Positions 7,575 through 17,365 of a stretch of DNA of 64,000 bases are shown in pieces. The stretch covers positions 62,001-126,000 of the forward strand of contig NZ_NWTI01000017.1 in NCBI RefSeq assembly GCF_002531575.1, given 5' to 3'. The notes beneath the pieces are model-generated. The model was not told where the DNA came from. It did not search any database and saw only the letters and a list, made by a program, of their open reading frames with translations. The position numbers were made by a program, and so were the translations under genes. Origin of the DNA: Bradyrhizobium sp. Y36 (GTDB lineage: Bacteria; Pseudomonadota; Alphaproteobacteria; Rhizobiales; Xanthobacteraceae). Every line of letters starts with the position of its first letter. The stretch's first letter is position 1.

Positions 7575-9317
7575 CTATTCGGTGCCTTCCGAGCGGAAGA
7601 TCGAAATCGAGATCGCGCGCCCTTGCGAGAAATTATAGCCGTCGATGCGGGTACCGACCTTGTAGCGCAGCCCGATCGCTTCGGCACGCTGCACGAAGCT
7701 GCGCTCCGAGCGCTGCTCGATCAGCGCGAAGCGGCAGCTTCCCTGCCGCAGGAAATCTGCCGCGCCCGAGCCGTCGGTGAGCAGGGTCTGGGTGCCCGTC
7801 AGGAACACGAGGCTCGGCTCGTGATAGCCGGCGGCCGCCGCCTTCGGCCCGACGCAGGTGACGTTGCGAAGCGCGCGTGCGACCTCGATGCTCGGGAATA
7901 GCGGCGTCAGCGACGGCAGCACGATGCCGTACACCGTCACCGCGAGCATCAGCGCGGCGACCAGCGCGTTGAGCAGCGAGCGCTCGGCGCGATTGGAATC
8001 AAACAGCCACCATGCGAACAGGCCGAAGATCAGGGAAGCCGCGATGAACGGCCAGGCCACGAACGCTGGCTGCCGCGTCAGCATCACCGCGCCGACCACG
8101 GCGATGATCGAGGCCGCCACGGGGATCGCGAACCACCACGCCGAGCCGCGCGCCAGCCATGAGCGCGACAGCACGTTCCGCTCCACCGCGCCGGCGGTCA
8201 GGATGGCGATCGCCGGATAGAGCGGCAGCACGTAATGCGGGAGCTTGGTCAGCACCGCCTCGAACACGATCCATGACGGGATCAGCCAGGCCAGCAGGAA
8301 CTGTGCGCCCGGCTCGCGCCGCGCCCGCCACACCGCGGGCGCCGCCATCGCCGCCAGCGGCGCGCCCGGCCAGAACGTGATCCAGAACAGCGCCAGATAC
8401 ATGCCGGGCGGGGCGCCGTGGGATTCCTGGGCGCCCAACTTGCTCAGCATGTCGCCGCCGACGGAGTCCGCAAAGAAGGCATCGCCCGCGCGCCAGAAGA
8501 TCGCGACGAACCAGGGCAGCACCAGTACCAGCATCCACATCAGGCCCCAGACCGGGCGCAGCTTCCACAGCCAGGCGGCATCGCGGTCCTGGATCGCGAG
8601 CGCGACGATGGTCAGCCCCGCGAACATCAGGATCAGCGGCCCCTTGATCAGGATGCCGACCGCAAGCGCCGTCCAGAAGATCGCGGGCCAGCTCCAGGGC
8701 GGATGCGTCTCGTCCTCGGCGCGCTGCCAGGACAGGTAAGCCCGGGCCGTCGCGCCCATGGCGGCGGTCACGCACAACAGCAGCATGGCGTCGGTCTTGG
8801 CGAGCCGCGCCTCGACGCCGAGCAGCACGGAGGCGCACATCAGGAGCGCCGCCAGCACCGCGGCGCGCCGCGTGACGAAGCCGAGCGCGGCCCAATAGGT
8901 CATCAGCACCGCGCCGATCGCCCCGAACAGCGATGGCAGCCGGTAGACCCAGATGCGCAATTCGGCCTTCGGCAGCTTCAATGCCGAGGCCGCTTCAACC
9001 GCAACCGATTGCAACCAGTAGATGCCGACCGGCTTCTTGTAGCGGACGTCCTCCTGGAAGCGGATATCGACATAGTCGCCGCTCTCGACCATCTGCTTGG
9101 TGGCCTGGGCGAACCGCGCCTCGTCGCGATCAACAGGCGGGATCGTGAAGAAGCCCGGCAGGAACAACAGCAGCGCGCACAGCAGCAGGAAGGCGACGGC
9201 ACGGGCATGGCTGGCCGTGGCGATGTCGAGCATGCCTACGAGTCGGCTGCCCGGATCGACGGGCGATTTCGGCTCGCGGGGCGCTCCAAAACGGGGGCTG
9301 GGATAGGTCTCGGCCAT
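7575..9317 (-). CDS. ArnT-like GT39 glycosyltransferase
   Basis: A 580-residue polytopic membrane glycosyltransferase (PMT/ArnT superfamily) that uses a polyprenyl-phosphate sugar on the periplasmic side to modify lipid A or LPS. The first periplasmic loop has the catalytic acidic motif PPVDRDEARFAQAT (DRDE at residues 63-66), followed by VDIRFQEDVRYKKPVGIYWL, which resembles ArnT. Eleven or twelve hydrophobic stretches follow, with conserved KGPLILM and KLPHYVLPLYPA. It is first in a compact four-gene operon (1-bp gap to PAP2). The N terminus has a proline-rich cytoplasmic tail of about 30 residues. Acceptor and sugar are not known. Confidence 0.88.
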   Translation of the reverse strand: MAETYPSPRFGAPREPKSPVDPGSRLVGMLDIATASHARAVAFLLLCALLLFLPGFFTIPPVDRDEARFAQATKQMVESGDYVDIRFQEDVRYKKPVGIYWLQSVAVEAASALKLPKAELRIWVYRLPSLFGAIGAVLMTYWAALGFVTRRAAVLAALLMCASVLLGVEARLAKTDAMLLLCVTAAMGATARAYLSWQRAEDETHPPWSWPAIFWTALAVGILIKGPLILMFAGLTIVALAIQDRDAAWLWKLRPVWGLMWMLVLVLPWFVAIFWRAGDAFFADSVGGDMLSKLGAQESHGAPPGMYLALFWITFWPGAPLAAMAAPAVWRARREPGAQFLLAWLIPSWIVFEAVLTKLPHYVLPLYPAIAILTAGAVERNVLSRSWLARGSAWWFAIPVAASIIAVVGAVMLTRQPAFVAWPFIAASLIFGLFAWWLFDSNRAERSLLNALVAALMLAVTVYGIVLPSLTPLFPSIEVARALRNVTCVGPKAAAAGYHEPSLVFLTGTQTLLTDGSGAADFLRQGSCRFALIEQRSERSFVQRAEAIGLRYKVGTRIDGYNFSQGRAISISIFRSEGTE

Positions 9318-9368
9318 TGGTTCCGCTTACGCTGAAACCGCCATTCCGACAACCGGTTAAGGCCAAGG

Positions 9369-11570
9369 TCACTGAATTCGAATGACGACTGTGTCCGCGG
9401 CGCCCGTAGCGTCGATCACGGTGAGCCGCGCAAAGCCCGGACCGGGAGGATCGATCAGGCGCTGGCGGCGACCATCGATTTCGCCAAGCGCCGTACCGTT
9501 AACCATGACGGTCATGGGCAGCACGCCGCCGGCGACCTTGACCGGCATCGCTGCACTCTCCTGGCCTGCGGAGCGATCGACATCGATCCGCGAGCCGTTC
9601 AACGGAAACTGGATGTGCAGCGCCTGCTCGCGACCGGTCCGCACCAGCTCTCCCACGGGGCGGAACCGCTTCAGCGGCAACGGCAGCTTGGCATTGCCCG
9701 CGACCAGGGTTCCCTTCGGCGGCTTCGGCAAGGGAGCCAGCGTCTTGCCGGTGCGGGCGAAGGCATCGAACAGGATCGGCGCGGCGGCGACGCGCCCGAT
9801 CAGGCCCGGAACCGGCGCGCCGTCGGGCCGGCCGACCCAGACGCCAATGGTCATTCGGCCGTCGAACCCGACCGACCAGGCATCGCGATAGCCGTAAGAA
9901 GTGCCGGTCTTGAAGGCGATGCGGTTGTGAGCGGCGTTCTCCGGCGGAGGTGTTCCCAACAGCACGTTGCCGACCTGCCATGCCGCGACGGGATCCAGCA
10001 GCCGGAGCGGCTCGCGGTCGTCCTTGTCGGCCATGACCTCGCGCAGCGGCTTGGTGGTGCCGAGACGGGCGAAGCCCGCATAGAGCTGGGCGAGATCCTG
10101 CAGCGTCACGCCGACGCCGCCGAGACCCATGGCGAGCCCCGGCGCTTCGTCCTTGGGCAGAACCAGATTGCCGCCGGCCTGGCGCAGCCGCGAGGCCAGC
10201 CGGCTCGAACCGACGCGGTCGAGCAGCACGATCGCCGGGACGTTCAGCGACAATTGCAGCGCCTTCCTCACGGGCACCGTGCCCTGGAAGGTCATGTCGA
10301 AATTTTCCGGCGCGTAGGAGCCGAAGCGGACGGGACGATCGTCGATCAGGCTCTCCGGATGGACGAAGCCGTCCTCGAAGGCGAGCCCGTAGATGAAGGG
10401 CTTCAGCGTCGAGCCCGGCGAGCGGATCGCGCGGGTCATGTCGACCTGCCCTGCCCGGCTCTCGTCGAAATAATCGGCCGAACCGACGCGGGCGAGCACA
10501 TCCCCGCTCTCATTGTCGACCACGATGATGCCGACCGAAATGTTGGGTCCGAGCGCGATGGCGCGGTCGCGCGCCAGCGGCTCCAGCACCTTCTGCAAGT
10601 TCGCATCGAGCGTGAGCTTGATGACCGGCTTATCCTTCACCGTCGACAGCGCGGTGTCGGACGCATGCGGCGCCAGGATCGGCATCGGCTTGCGCAGCTT
10701 TGGCACGGGCACGGCCTTGGCCAGGTTTGCGTCGTCCGCGCTGACCACGTGCTCCTCGACCATGCGGTCGAGCACGCGGTCGCGCGCCTTGCGCGCGGCC
10801 TCGGGATGGCGGTCGAGCCGGCGCGTCTCCGGCGATTGCGGCAGCGCCACAAGCAGCGCGGCTTCGGCCAGCGACAGGCGCTTCGGTTCCTTGCCGAGAT
10901 AGCCGATCGAGGCGGCGCGGATGCCTTCGAGATTGCCGCCATAAGGCGCCAGCGCGAGATAGAGATCGAGAATCTGCTCCTTGCTCAGCGTCCGCTCGAT
11001 CTCGATGGCGCGCACCATCTGCCGCAGTTTGGCGTAGAGCGAGCGCTGCCGCCGCGGCTCCATCAGCCGCGCGAGCTGCATGCTGATGGTCGAGCCGCCC
11101 GAGACGATGTGGCCGCGCGTGCCGAGCTGCAAGGCGGCGCGCCCCAGCGCCAGCGGATCGATGCCGTCATGGACGTAGAAGCGCTGGTCCTCATAGGCGA
11201 GCAGCAGCTTCAGATAGGTCGGATCGACGTTGGCTTTGGCGTCGACCGGCAGCCGCCAGCGTCCATCGGCCATGGCGTAGGCCCGCAGCAGCTTGCCGTT
11301 GCGGTCAACGATGGTGGTGGAGACCTGGCGGGCTTCATCGAGCGGAAGCGGACCGAGGGAATAGACCCAGCCGACGAAGCCGATGATGGCGAGGATGAGG
11401 ATGAAGGCGGCGACGGAGAGGACGCGAAGGCCCCCACCCCCTGCTCCGTCACGGCCGGGCTCGTCCCGGCCATCGACATTCTTCGTCGCGGCAGCAAAGT
11501 CCGTGGATGCCCGGGACGAGCGCGGGCATGACGACGGAGATTGGGGCGCGATCTCGCTCATCTCACTCAC
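9369..11570 (-). CDS. pbpC: Penicillin-binding protein 1C
   Basis: Bifunctional class A peptidoglycan synthase of the PBP1C type (733 aa): glycosyltransferase GT51 domain first, transpeptidase second, PBP1C C-terminal domain last. Visible catalytic features are YEDQRFYVHDG (catalytic Glu about 127), GGSTISMQLARL, the transpeptidase SPGSTLKP (Ser387/Lys390), SLN, and KTGTSYGYRDAW (Lys554). A single membrane segment (VLSVAAFILILAIIGFVGWVY) follows an unusually long cytoplasmic tail of about 50 residues, most of which is encoded by a palindromic repeat (listed separately). The GTG at 11570 overlaps the stop of the upstream alpha-2-macroglobulin gene; an ATG at 11561 is an equally good start. Pairing with alpha-2-macroglobulin is the classic yfhM-pbpC arrangement. 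Confidence 0.93.
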   Translation of the reverse strand: MSEMSEIAPQSPSSCPRSSRASTDFAAATKNVDGRDEPGRDGAGGGGLRVLSVAAFILILAIIGFVGWVYSLGPLPLDEARQVSTTIVDRNGKLLRAYAMADGRWRLPVDAKANVDPTYLKLLLAYEDQRFYVHDGIDPLALGRAALQLGTRGHIVSGGSTISMQLARLMEPRRQRSLYAKLRQMVRAIEIERTLSKEQILDLYLALAPYGGNLEGIRAASIGYLGKEPKRLSLAEAALLVALPQSPETRRLDRHPEAARKARDRVLDRMVEEHVVSADDANLAKAVPVPKLRKPMPILAPHASDTALSTVKDKPVIKLTLDANLQKVLEPLARDRAIALGPNISVGIIVVDNESGDVLARVGSADYFDESRAGQVDMTRAIRSPGSTLKPFIYGLAFEDGFVHPESLIDDRPVRFGSYAPENFDMTFQGTVPVRKALQLSLNVPAIVLLDRVGSSRLASRLRQAGGNLVLPKDEAPGLAMGLGGVGVTLQDLAQLYAGFARLGTTKPLREVMADKDDREPLRLLDPVAAWQVGNVLLGTPPPENAAHNRIAFKTGTSYGYRDAWSVGFDGRMTIGVWVGRPDGAPVPGLIGRVAAAPILFDAFARTGKTLAPLPKPPKGTLVAGNAKLPLPLKRFRPVGELVRTGREQALHIQFPLNGSRIDVDRSAGQESAAMPVKVAGGVLPMTVMVNGTALGEIDGRRQRLIDPPGPGFARLTVIDATGAADTVVIRIQ
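11448..11532. repeat. Palindromic intergenic-type repeat inserted in the pbpC coding region
   Basis: The segment carries paired half-palindromes (GGCCGGGCTCGTCCCGGCC near 11452-11470 and CCCGGGACGAGCGCGGGCAT near 11510-11529) with GTGGATGCC between them. This is the layout of short mobile palindromic repeats frequent between genes of Bradyrhizobium. Here it keeps the reading frame open and encodes residues around 14-42 of PbpC (SSCPRSSRAST...). A degenerate relative lies at 33290-33385. Family membership is from memory of such repeats, not a search. Confidence 0.6.
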
Positions 11571-14500
11571 TTCGCCGCCCGCACCTCGACCGTTCCCGTG
11601 CCCGTCCGCCCGTACCGCCAGGGATTGTACATGTCCTCGACATAGGCCTGCGGCAGCACGTACTTGCCGGGCGAGACCACGCGCACGACATAGGCGACGG
11701 TGAAGACCGCCTTGGAATCCGCGGCCCGGTCCACGGCCGCGGTGAAGCGGTCGTCGCGGAACTCGGTGTTTTCAGGCTCCTCGCCGTCCTCGATCCAGTC
11801 CAGCGTGCCGCTGTCGCCGGAGGACACCAGCTTCGGGTTGTCGATCTCGAGGCCCGCCGGCAGATAGTCGGACACCATGATGTGGCCGTACTCCGGCTTT
11901 GCCTCGGTGATCTTCAGCACCACCGCAAAGCGCTGGTTCTGCTTGACCTTGCTGATGTCGGCGGGCTTGCCGTCGAGCGTGAAGTAATTGCGCTCGATCT
12001 TGAAGCCGTTCGATGCCGCCGGCTCCGGCGTCACCGGCGAGCCCGACACCGAGACCACCGCCTGCACCGGCGCATCGCCGGTGTTGGTGATCTTCAGCGG
12101 CTTGCCATCCAGCGTCGCGGCCTTGTAGCTGCGATAGAGCGCGGTCTTGACCGGTTGGCCGTCCACTTCCATGGACAGGTTCTCCTTGGCGAGCGCCCGC
12201 GCCGCCAGCACCAGCCACGCATTCTCCTGCGTGGAGGTGTAGGGCGTGAGCCCCCGCGCGGTCTCGACCCGTGACACCGCCTGCGTGAGCGTCGCCTTCG
12301 GCGCGTTGCCTTCGCTGGCAAGCGAGACCAGGGCTGCGGCATCGCGCAGCTGCGAGCCGTAGTCGGTGCGGCCGAACTCGAGCACCGGCTTTGGCGCAAG
12401 GCTGTCGAGCGCGGCGCCATAGACCCGCTCCGCGCGGTTGCGGTCGCCGACCAGAGCGAGCGCCGCTGCGAGCTGCGACTTCGCGATCGGCGTTGCGAGG
12501 TTGGCGAGCTTGGTGTCGGCGAGATAGCGGAGGTCGCCGATCGGTGCTGCGCCGTTGCGGGCGAGCACGTAGAGGCCGTAGGCGAGATCACGCCCGCCGT
12601 CCTTCTCCGGCTCGTTGCCGTTGACGACGGAGTTTCTGACCCGGTCGAGTGCGTTCTTGAACAGCACGTCCGGCACCACAAAGCCCTTTTCGCGGGCGCG
12701 GGTGAGGAAGTCCGTCACATACGCATCGAGCCAGGCATCGTCGCCACCGGCGGACCACAGGCCGAACGAGCCGTTCGAGCCCTGGCGTGCCAGGAGGCGT
12801 TCAATGGCGTCGCGAATGCGCTGGTCGACCTCGGTGTCCATGGCCAGATGCGCGCCGGCCGCGAGCTCGTTGACATAGAGCAGCGGCATGGCACGGCTCG
12901 TGATCTGCTCCGAGCAGCCGTAGGGATAGCGATCGAGCGCCTTGAGGATGGTCGCCGCGTCGAGTGCGGTAGACAGGCTCGCCGACACCGAAACGCTGCC
13001 GGTGCCCGGCACGAGGTCGGAGAACATGTCCGAGGTCAGCGTCAGGCTCTCGCCCTTCGCCAGGGTGCGGATCGAGCGCCGCGCCAGCACCTGCGTTGCC
13101 GCCTTGACATCGAACGCATAGTGCCGCGCCAGCGCGAGGCCGTTCGGGCCCTTGATGTCGACATCGAGCGTCGCCTGCCCCGCCGCGGTCGCGTCGACCG
13201 CAAGCGAGAACGAGTTGCGCTGCTTGGCGGCGAGCTTGACCGTGGTCGCCGGATTGCCGGTCATCTTCACCGGACCTCCGGTCTTCACGTTGATGACGTA
13301 ATCGCCGGCCTGACCCTCGACATTGTCGATCTCGAGATTGACCGTGCCGTGGTCACCATTGAGCAGAAAGCGCGGCAGGGTCGTGGTCAGCACCACGGGG
13401 TCGCGGATCACGACATCGGTGTTGGCGCGGCCGAGCTTGGTCGCGGTCCATGCCACTGCCATGACGCGCGCCGTGCCGGCGAACTCCGGCAGGTCGAAGC
13501 TCACCTCGGCGGTGCCGTCGGCACCCACCGTCACGATGCCGGAATAGAGCGCGAGCGGTTTTTGCGTGGGCGGCGAGCCCTGCAGCTCGGCGGCCCCGGC
13601 GTCGCCGCCGGACTTGATCTGGCCGCGCGTGCCGGACATGCCGTCGATCAATTGCCCGTAGAGATCGCGGATCTCCGCGCTCAGGCGGCGCTGGCCGAGA
13701 TAATAATCGTCCGGCGCTGGTGGCTTGTAATTGGTGAGGTTGAGGATGCCGACGTCGACCGCGGCGATCACGATCTTGGCGTCTTCGCCCGGATTGAGCC
13801 CGTCGAGCTTGACGGGGATCTTCAGCGTCGAATTCGGCCGGACCAGCGCCGGCGGCGACAGCTTGACCTGCAAGGTACGGGTCTGCTTGTCGATGCCGAA
13901 CCATTTCAGGCCGATCGCGCGACCGGGCATGCGCTGGGCCGCGGCATCGAGCGGACGGCGCAGCGTCGCGACCACATAGGCACCCGTGCCCCAGTCCTTG
14001 CCGACCGGGAGCTTCACCTGGGCGGTGCCTTCCTTGACGTCGATGGTCTGCGTCGTCAGCAGCCGGTCCCCGAGCACGTTGACGGTGAGCTTGCCGGCGC
14101 TGCGGATATTGACCGACACCGTCATGGTGTCCCCTGAAGCGTATTGCGGCTTGTCGATCGAGGTCTCCAGCAGGTCCGGCGTGTCGGCGCTGCCGTCGGA
14201 ATACCAGCCGACGTCGAACTGCACCGAGGTCACGGGGCCATCGGCGTCGTTCGACTTCACATCGAGCCGGTAGCGGCCGGGCTGCGGGCTCAGCGAAATC
14301 CGCGCCGGCTTGTCGGCGGCAACCGTCACGTCACCGTCGGCGACGCGCGAGGTCGACTTGACCGGCTCGTATTCCCAGTAGTTGTTCTGGCGATACCATT
14401 GGTACCGCGACTCCATCTTCAGCAGCTCGTAGCGCAGGCCGTCGCGGCGCAGCTTCTCGCCCTCGGGCGAGACGAACACGACGTCGAACTCGGCCTTGTC

Positions 14501-16771
14501 GCCCTCGGCGACGTTCTTGTCGCCGAACAGCGGCTTGATGCCGATCTGCGCCACGGTGGGCGCGATCGGCAGCACGATCTTGCGTTCGACGGCGCGGCCG
14601 CCGGTCTCGACCATGCGCACGAAGATCTGCGCCTCCTGCGGACGGGTCGAGGTCGGCTGCTTGTCCAGCGTCACCGGGAAGGTCGCAACGCCATTGGCGT
14701 CGGCCTCGGGCAGGTTCTCCAGCGGCGTGCGCTCGTTCGAATTGGTCTCCTCGTCGGCGACGCCGAACTGGTAGCCGGCAAAGCCCGGACGCTCGCTCGC
14801 GGGCGCGATCAGCATGTCGCCTTCGAGTGCAAGACCCGAGGCCGGCGCGCCATAGAGAAAATGGCCGTCCGCCTTAAGCTCCACAGGAGTGTTAGCTTTG
14901 ATCAGCTTGTCCTTGGCAGACAAGTCGAATTCGATCCTGTCGGGGACATAGTCCTCGACCATGAAGGTGGTCTCTCCGACCGAAGAGCCCTTCGGGTCGG
15001 TGAAGGCGCGCACCCGCCACGTGCCGGTCGGCACGGCGGAATTGAGCGGCACGGCCAGCGAGCGGCCGCCGGCACCCTGGTCCGATAGCACGGCGCGGCG
15101 GAATTCGACGCCGTCGGGGCGCTCGATCACCAGGGTCATCGGCCCGCCGGTCACGGCGTTGCCCTGCCCGTCGCGCAGCAGCGCAGTCAGATAGACCGTT
15201 TCGCTGGAGCGATAGACTCCGCGCTCGGCGTAGACGAAGGCATCGGCGCCTGCAGGCACTGCGCGCCCGGAGACTCCGCGGTCGGACAGGTCGAAGGCGG
15301 AGGTCTTCAGGCTGAGGAAGGCATAATCGGCCTTCTCGCCGGTGACCGTCAGCATCGCCGGCGACAGGCCGCCCTCGCCGCGCGCAAGACCGGCCTCGAA
15401 CAGCACGTGGCCCGAATCGTCGGTCTTGCGGGTGGCCAGGATCTCGTTGTTGCGGGCAACCAGCCGCACCTCGGCCTTGCCGACCGGATCCGTCGAGGCC
15501 AGCGAATTGACGAACACGTGGATGCCGTCATTGCCGGAATAGGCTGCGACGCCGAGATCGGAGACGATGAACCATTGCGTGGCGAGCTGGTACTCGTCGT
15601 CCGAGCCCGGGCCCTTGGCGGCAGCCGTCATCACGTACACACCCGGCTGGAGCTCGCCGAGCGCCTGATCGACCGGGAATGCCGTGGTGACGTCCTGGTT
15701 CAGGGTCATCGCGGTCGCAAGCTCGCCGGACCAGACCTTGACGCCGCGCTCGTCCCCGAGATCGCTGAGCTGGTACTTGGACAGGGTCTTCTGGAAATCG
15801 CTGTCGACCACCGTGTTGATCAGGTTGCGGTCGCCGATCCGGAAGACGTTGATGTTGACCGCGGGCGTGTTGACGCTGACCACGGGAATGCCGCGCTGGC
15901 CGGTCCGGGGCAGCACATAGGCGCGGCTGGTGAAGCGCACGAACGGCTTGCGGTCGCGCACATAGACGTTGAACTCGGCTGATTTCGGCAGGCCTTCCTT
16001 CACGGTGGACGGCAGGCCGGCGCGCAGGTTGATGTTGTAGCGCTCGCCGTGCTTGAGGCCGTCGACGCAGACCTGCTTGCCCTCGGCCGAGAGCGCGGGC
16101 TTGTCCTGTCCCGCCAGCGCCAGGAACGGTGCGAAGTCAGTGCGCTTGGCCAATTCCTCGGAGAACTGGAAGCAGGCCCGCGGGCTCGCCGAATCCGAAT
16201 CCACGGTGTAGTCGAGCAGCCGGAAGCCGTGCTCGTCGCGCATCTTCTCATATTGGCCGCGGACGTCGGCGACCTCGCGCATGTCGAGCGACAGCCGAAG
16301 CACATCCAGCGCCGGCCGCCACAGCTTGCGTTCGGCCAGCGCCTTGCCGAGCACGGCAAGCGCGTCGGCCTCCTCGCCCGGATTGCCGGCACGCTGGTAG
16401 GCGATGTAGGCCGCGGTCGAGGCGCGCTCCAGCAGGAAGGTCTGCTCGCTCGAGCTCTTCGGCGAGATCTGGAAGATGACCTTGGCGAGCCGCAGCCAAT
16501 TGCCGGTATCCTCCGGCGTGGTGGCCGCGATCTGGCCGAGCACCGACAGGCCGGTGCGGAAATCATTGCGCCGGAACGCGGTGTCGGCGTCCGTCTTGAG
16601 CGTCGCATTGGTCTTGGCGACGGGCCCCGCCTCGCTCTTGATCTGCGCTTCCAGCTTGATCGCGGAATCGGCGAGATCGTCGCGCTTGAAGGCTTTGTCG
16701 GCGGCCTGAGCTACGCTGAGGCCGAGCGCCAGCGTGGCGCAGAGTGTGACGGCGCGAACAAGACCGATCAT
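11567..16771 (-). CDS. Bacterial alpha-2-macroglobulin (YfhM type), thioester-containing
   Basis: A 1734-residue bacterial alpha-2-macroglobulin, thought to trap invading proteases in the periplasm and to act with PBP1C in envelope defence or repair. The chosen start (16771, MIGLVRAVTLCATLALGLSVA) gives a signal peptide; the longer open frame upstream adds 102 residues without family character. MG domains fill the N-terminal part. The bait region is followed by PRFLLNGDHGTVNLEIDN. The thioester motif GCSEQ is intact (Cys about 1286), then the TED helical region (LLYVNELAAGAH, RQGSNGSFGLWS) and the C-terminal receptor-binding-like domain (LPAGLEIDNP). This is the large YfhM-like class. Intact CxEQ means covalent trapping is possible. 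The final bases overlap the pbpC start, so the two are co-translated. Confidence 0.92.
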   Translation of the reverse strand: MIGLVRAVTLCATLALGLSVAQAADKAFKRDDLADSAIKLEAQIKSEAGPVAKTNATLKTDADTAFRRNDFRTGLSVLGQIAATTPEDTGNWLRLAKVIFQISPKSSSEQTFLLERASTAAYIAYQRAGNPGEEADALAVLGKALAERKLWRPALDVLRLSLDMREVADVRGQYEKMRDEHGFRLLDYTVDSDSASPRACFQFSEELAKRTDFAPFLALAGQDKPALSAEGKQVCVDGLKHGERYNINLRAGLPSTVKEGLPKSAEFNVYVRDRKPFVRFTSRAYVLPRTGQRGIPVVSVNTPAVNINVFRIGDRNLINTVVDSDFQKTLSKYQLSDLGDERGVKVWSGELATAMTLNQDVTTAFPVDQALGELQPGVYVMTAAAKGPGSDDEYQLATQWFIVSDLGVAAYSGNDGIHVFVNSLASTDPVGKAEVRLVARNNEILATRKTDDSGHVLFEAGLARGEGGLSPAMLTVTGEKADYAFLSLKTSAFDLSDRGVSGRAVPAGADAFVYAERGVYRSSETVYLTALLRDGQGNAVTGGPMTLVIERPDGVEFRRAVLSDQGAGGRSLAVPLNSAVPTGTWRVRAFTDPKGSSVGETTFMVEDYVPDRIEFDLSAKDKLIKANTPVELKADGHFLYGAPASGLALEGDMLIAPASERPGFAGYQFGVADEETNSNERTPLENLPEADANGVATFPVTLDKQPTSTRPQEAQIFVRMVETGGRAVERKIVLPIAPTVAQIGIKPLFGDKNVAEGDKAEFDVVFVSPEGEKLRRDGLRYELLKMESRYQWYRQNNYWEYEPVKSTSRVADGDVTVAADKPARISLSPQPGRYRLDVKSNDADGPVTSVQFDVGWYSDGSADTPDLLETSIDKPQYASGDTMTVSVNIRSAGKLTVNVLGDRLLTTQTIDVKEGTAQVKLPVGKDWGTGAYVVATLRRPLDAAAQRMPGRAIGLKWFGIDKQTRTLQVKLSPPALVRPNSTLKIPVKLDGLNPGEDAKIVIAAVDVGILNLTNYKPPAPDDYYLGQRRLSAEIRDLYGQLIDGMSGTRGQIKSGGDAGAAELQGSPPTQKPLALYSGIVTVGADGTAEVSFDLPEFAGTARVMAVAWTATKLGRANTDVVIRDPVVLTTTLPRFLLNGDHGTVNLEIDNVEGQAGDYVINVKTGGPVKMTGNPATTVKLAAKQRNSFSLAVDATAAGQATLDVDIKGPNGLALARHYAFDVKAATQVLARRSIRTLAKGESLTLTSDMFSDLVPGTGSVSVSASLSTALDAATILKALDRYPYGCSEQITSRAMPLLYVNELAAGAHLAMDTEVDQRIRDAIERLLARQGSNGSFGLWSAGGDDAWLDAYVTDFLTRAREKGFVVPDVLFKNALDRVRNSVVNGNEPEKDGGRDLAYGLYVLARNGAAPIGDLRYLADTKLANLATPIAKSQLAAALALVGDRNRAERVYGAALDSLAPKPVLEFGRTDYGSQLRDAAALVSLASEGNAPKATLTQAVSRVETARGLTPYTSTQENAWLVLAARALAKENLSMEVDGQPVKTALYRSYKAATLDGKPLKITNTGDAPVQAVVSVSGSPVTPEPAASNGFKIERNYFTLDGKPADISKVKQNQRFAVVLKITEAKPEYGHIMVSDYLPAGLEIDNPKLVSSGDSGTLDWIEDGEEPENTEFRDDRFTAAVDRAADSKAVFTVAYVVRVVSPGKYVLPQAYVEDMYNPWRYGRTGTGTVEVRAAK

Positions 16772-17171
16772 GATGGACTCCCGGAAATCGCGGACAGCCG
16801 CCTGCAGGCAGCATGAAATGCGCGGAAAGGTGACAGACTCAAGGCGATGGAACCAAAGGCGCAAATCGTCGCATTCGCCATGCAAAGGCAAGCCCAGAGG
16901 AGACCGATCAAGATACCGCCGCACACGCCGTCCTGATGGCGCAGCAATACCCGACCCGTCGACCGGCGGCCACATCCCGGAAGCTGGCCAGCGTTCCCGG
17001 CGATGTGATCCATCGTCCAGTCCGCTGCCGCTCGACCCGGCACCCTGACATGCCACCGTCTCGCTTTGTCGCGGCACTGAGGAAAACGGTTCGGTTCAGA
17101 CTTGGCGAAACACGATATTTTTCATAATGGCATGGTAGATGGACTGCCCAGCCTCAAACCAAGGCTCCAGA
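16772..17171. other. Intergenic region between alpha-2-macroglobulin and tRNA-Arg
   Basis: About 400 bp with no gene that I can support. It should contain the promoter of the leftward alpha-2-macroglobulin/pbpC operon and that of the rightward tRNA. The stretch just before the tRNA (about 17100-17130) is AT-rich compared with the surroundings and is the probable tRNA promoter. No other structure noticed. Confidence 0.5.
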
Positions 17172-17249
17172 CGGTCCCGTAGCTCAACTGGATAGAGCAT
17201 CAGATTTCTACTCTGAGGGTTGCAGGTTCGAATCCTGCCGGGATCGCCA
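17172..17249 (+). tRNA. tRNA-Arg (anticodon TCT)
   Basis: Full cloverleaf: acceptor GGTCCCG pairs with CGGGATC (one G-U pair), anticodon stem TCAGA/TCTGA encloses the loop TTTCTAC with anticodon TCT, and T stem GCAGG/CCTGC encloses TTCGAAT. Discriminator G and an encoded CCA (17247-17249) end it. Anticodon TCT reads AGA/AGG, rare in this GC-rich coding style. Confidence 0.95.
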
Positions 17250-17365
17250 GTCACGCTGCCGATCAACCACCTTCACGAACGCGTGGGTAACCATACGCCG
17301 GCCTTTGATCGGCGCCGATCAGCCCTATCTATGCGCCGGGCGAATTGCGCCCGACAGGTTTTTTG

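Noticed and set aside
9615..11531. Long plus-strand open frame opposite pbpC
   Set aside because: Antisense shadow of pbpC: no domains, composition typical of GC-skewed third positions.
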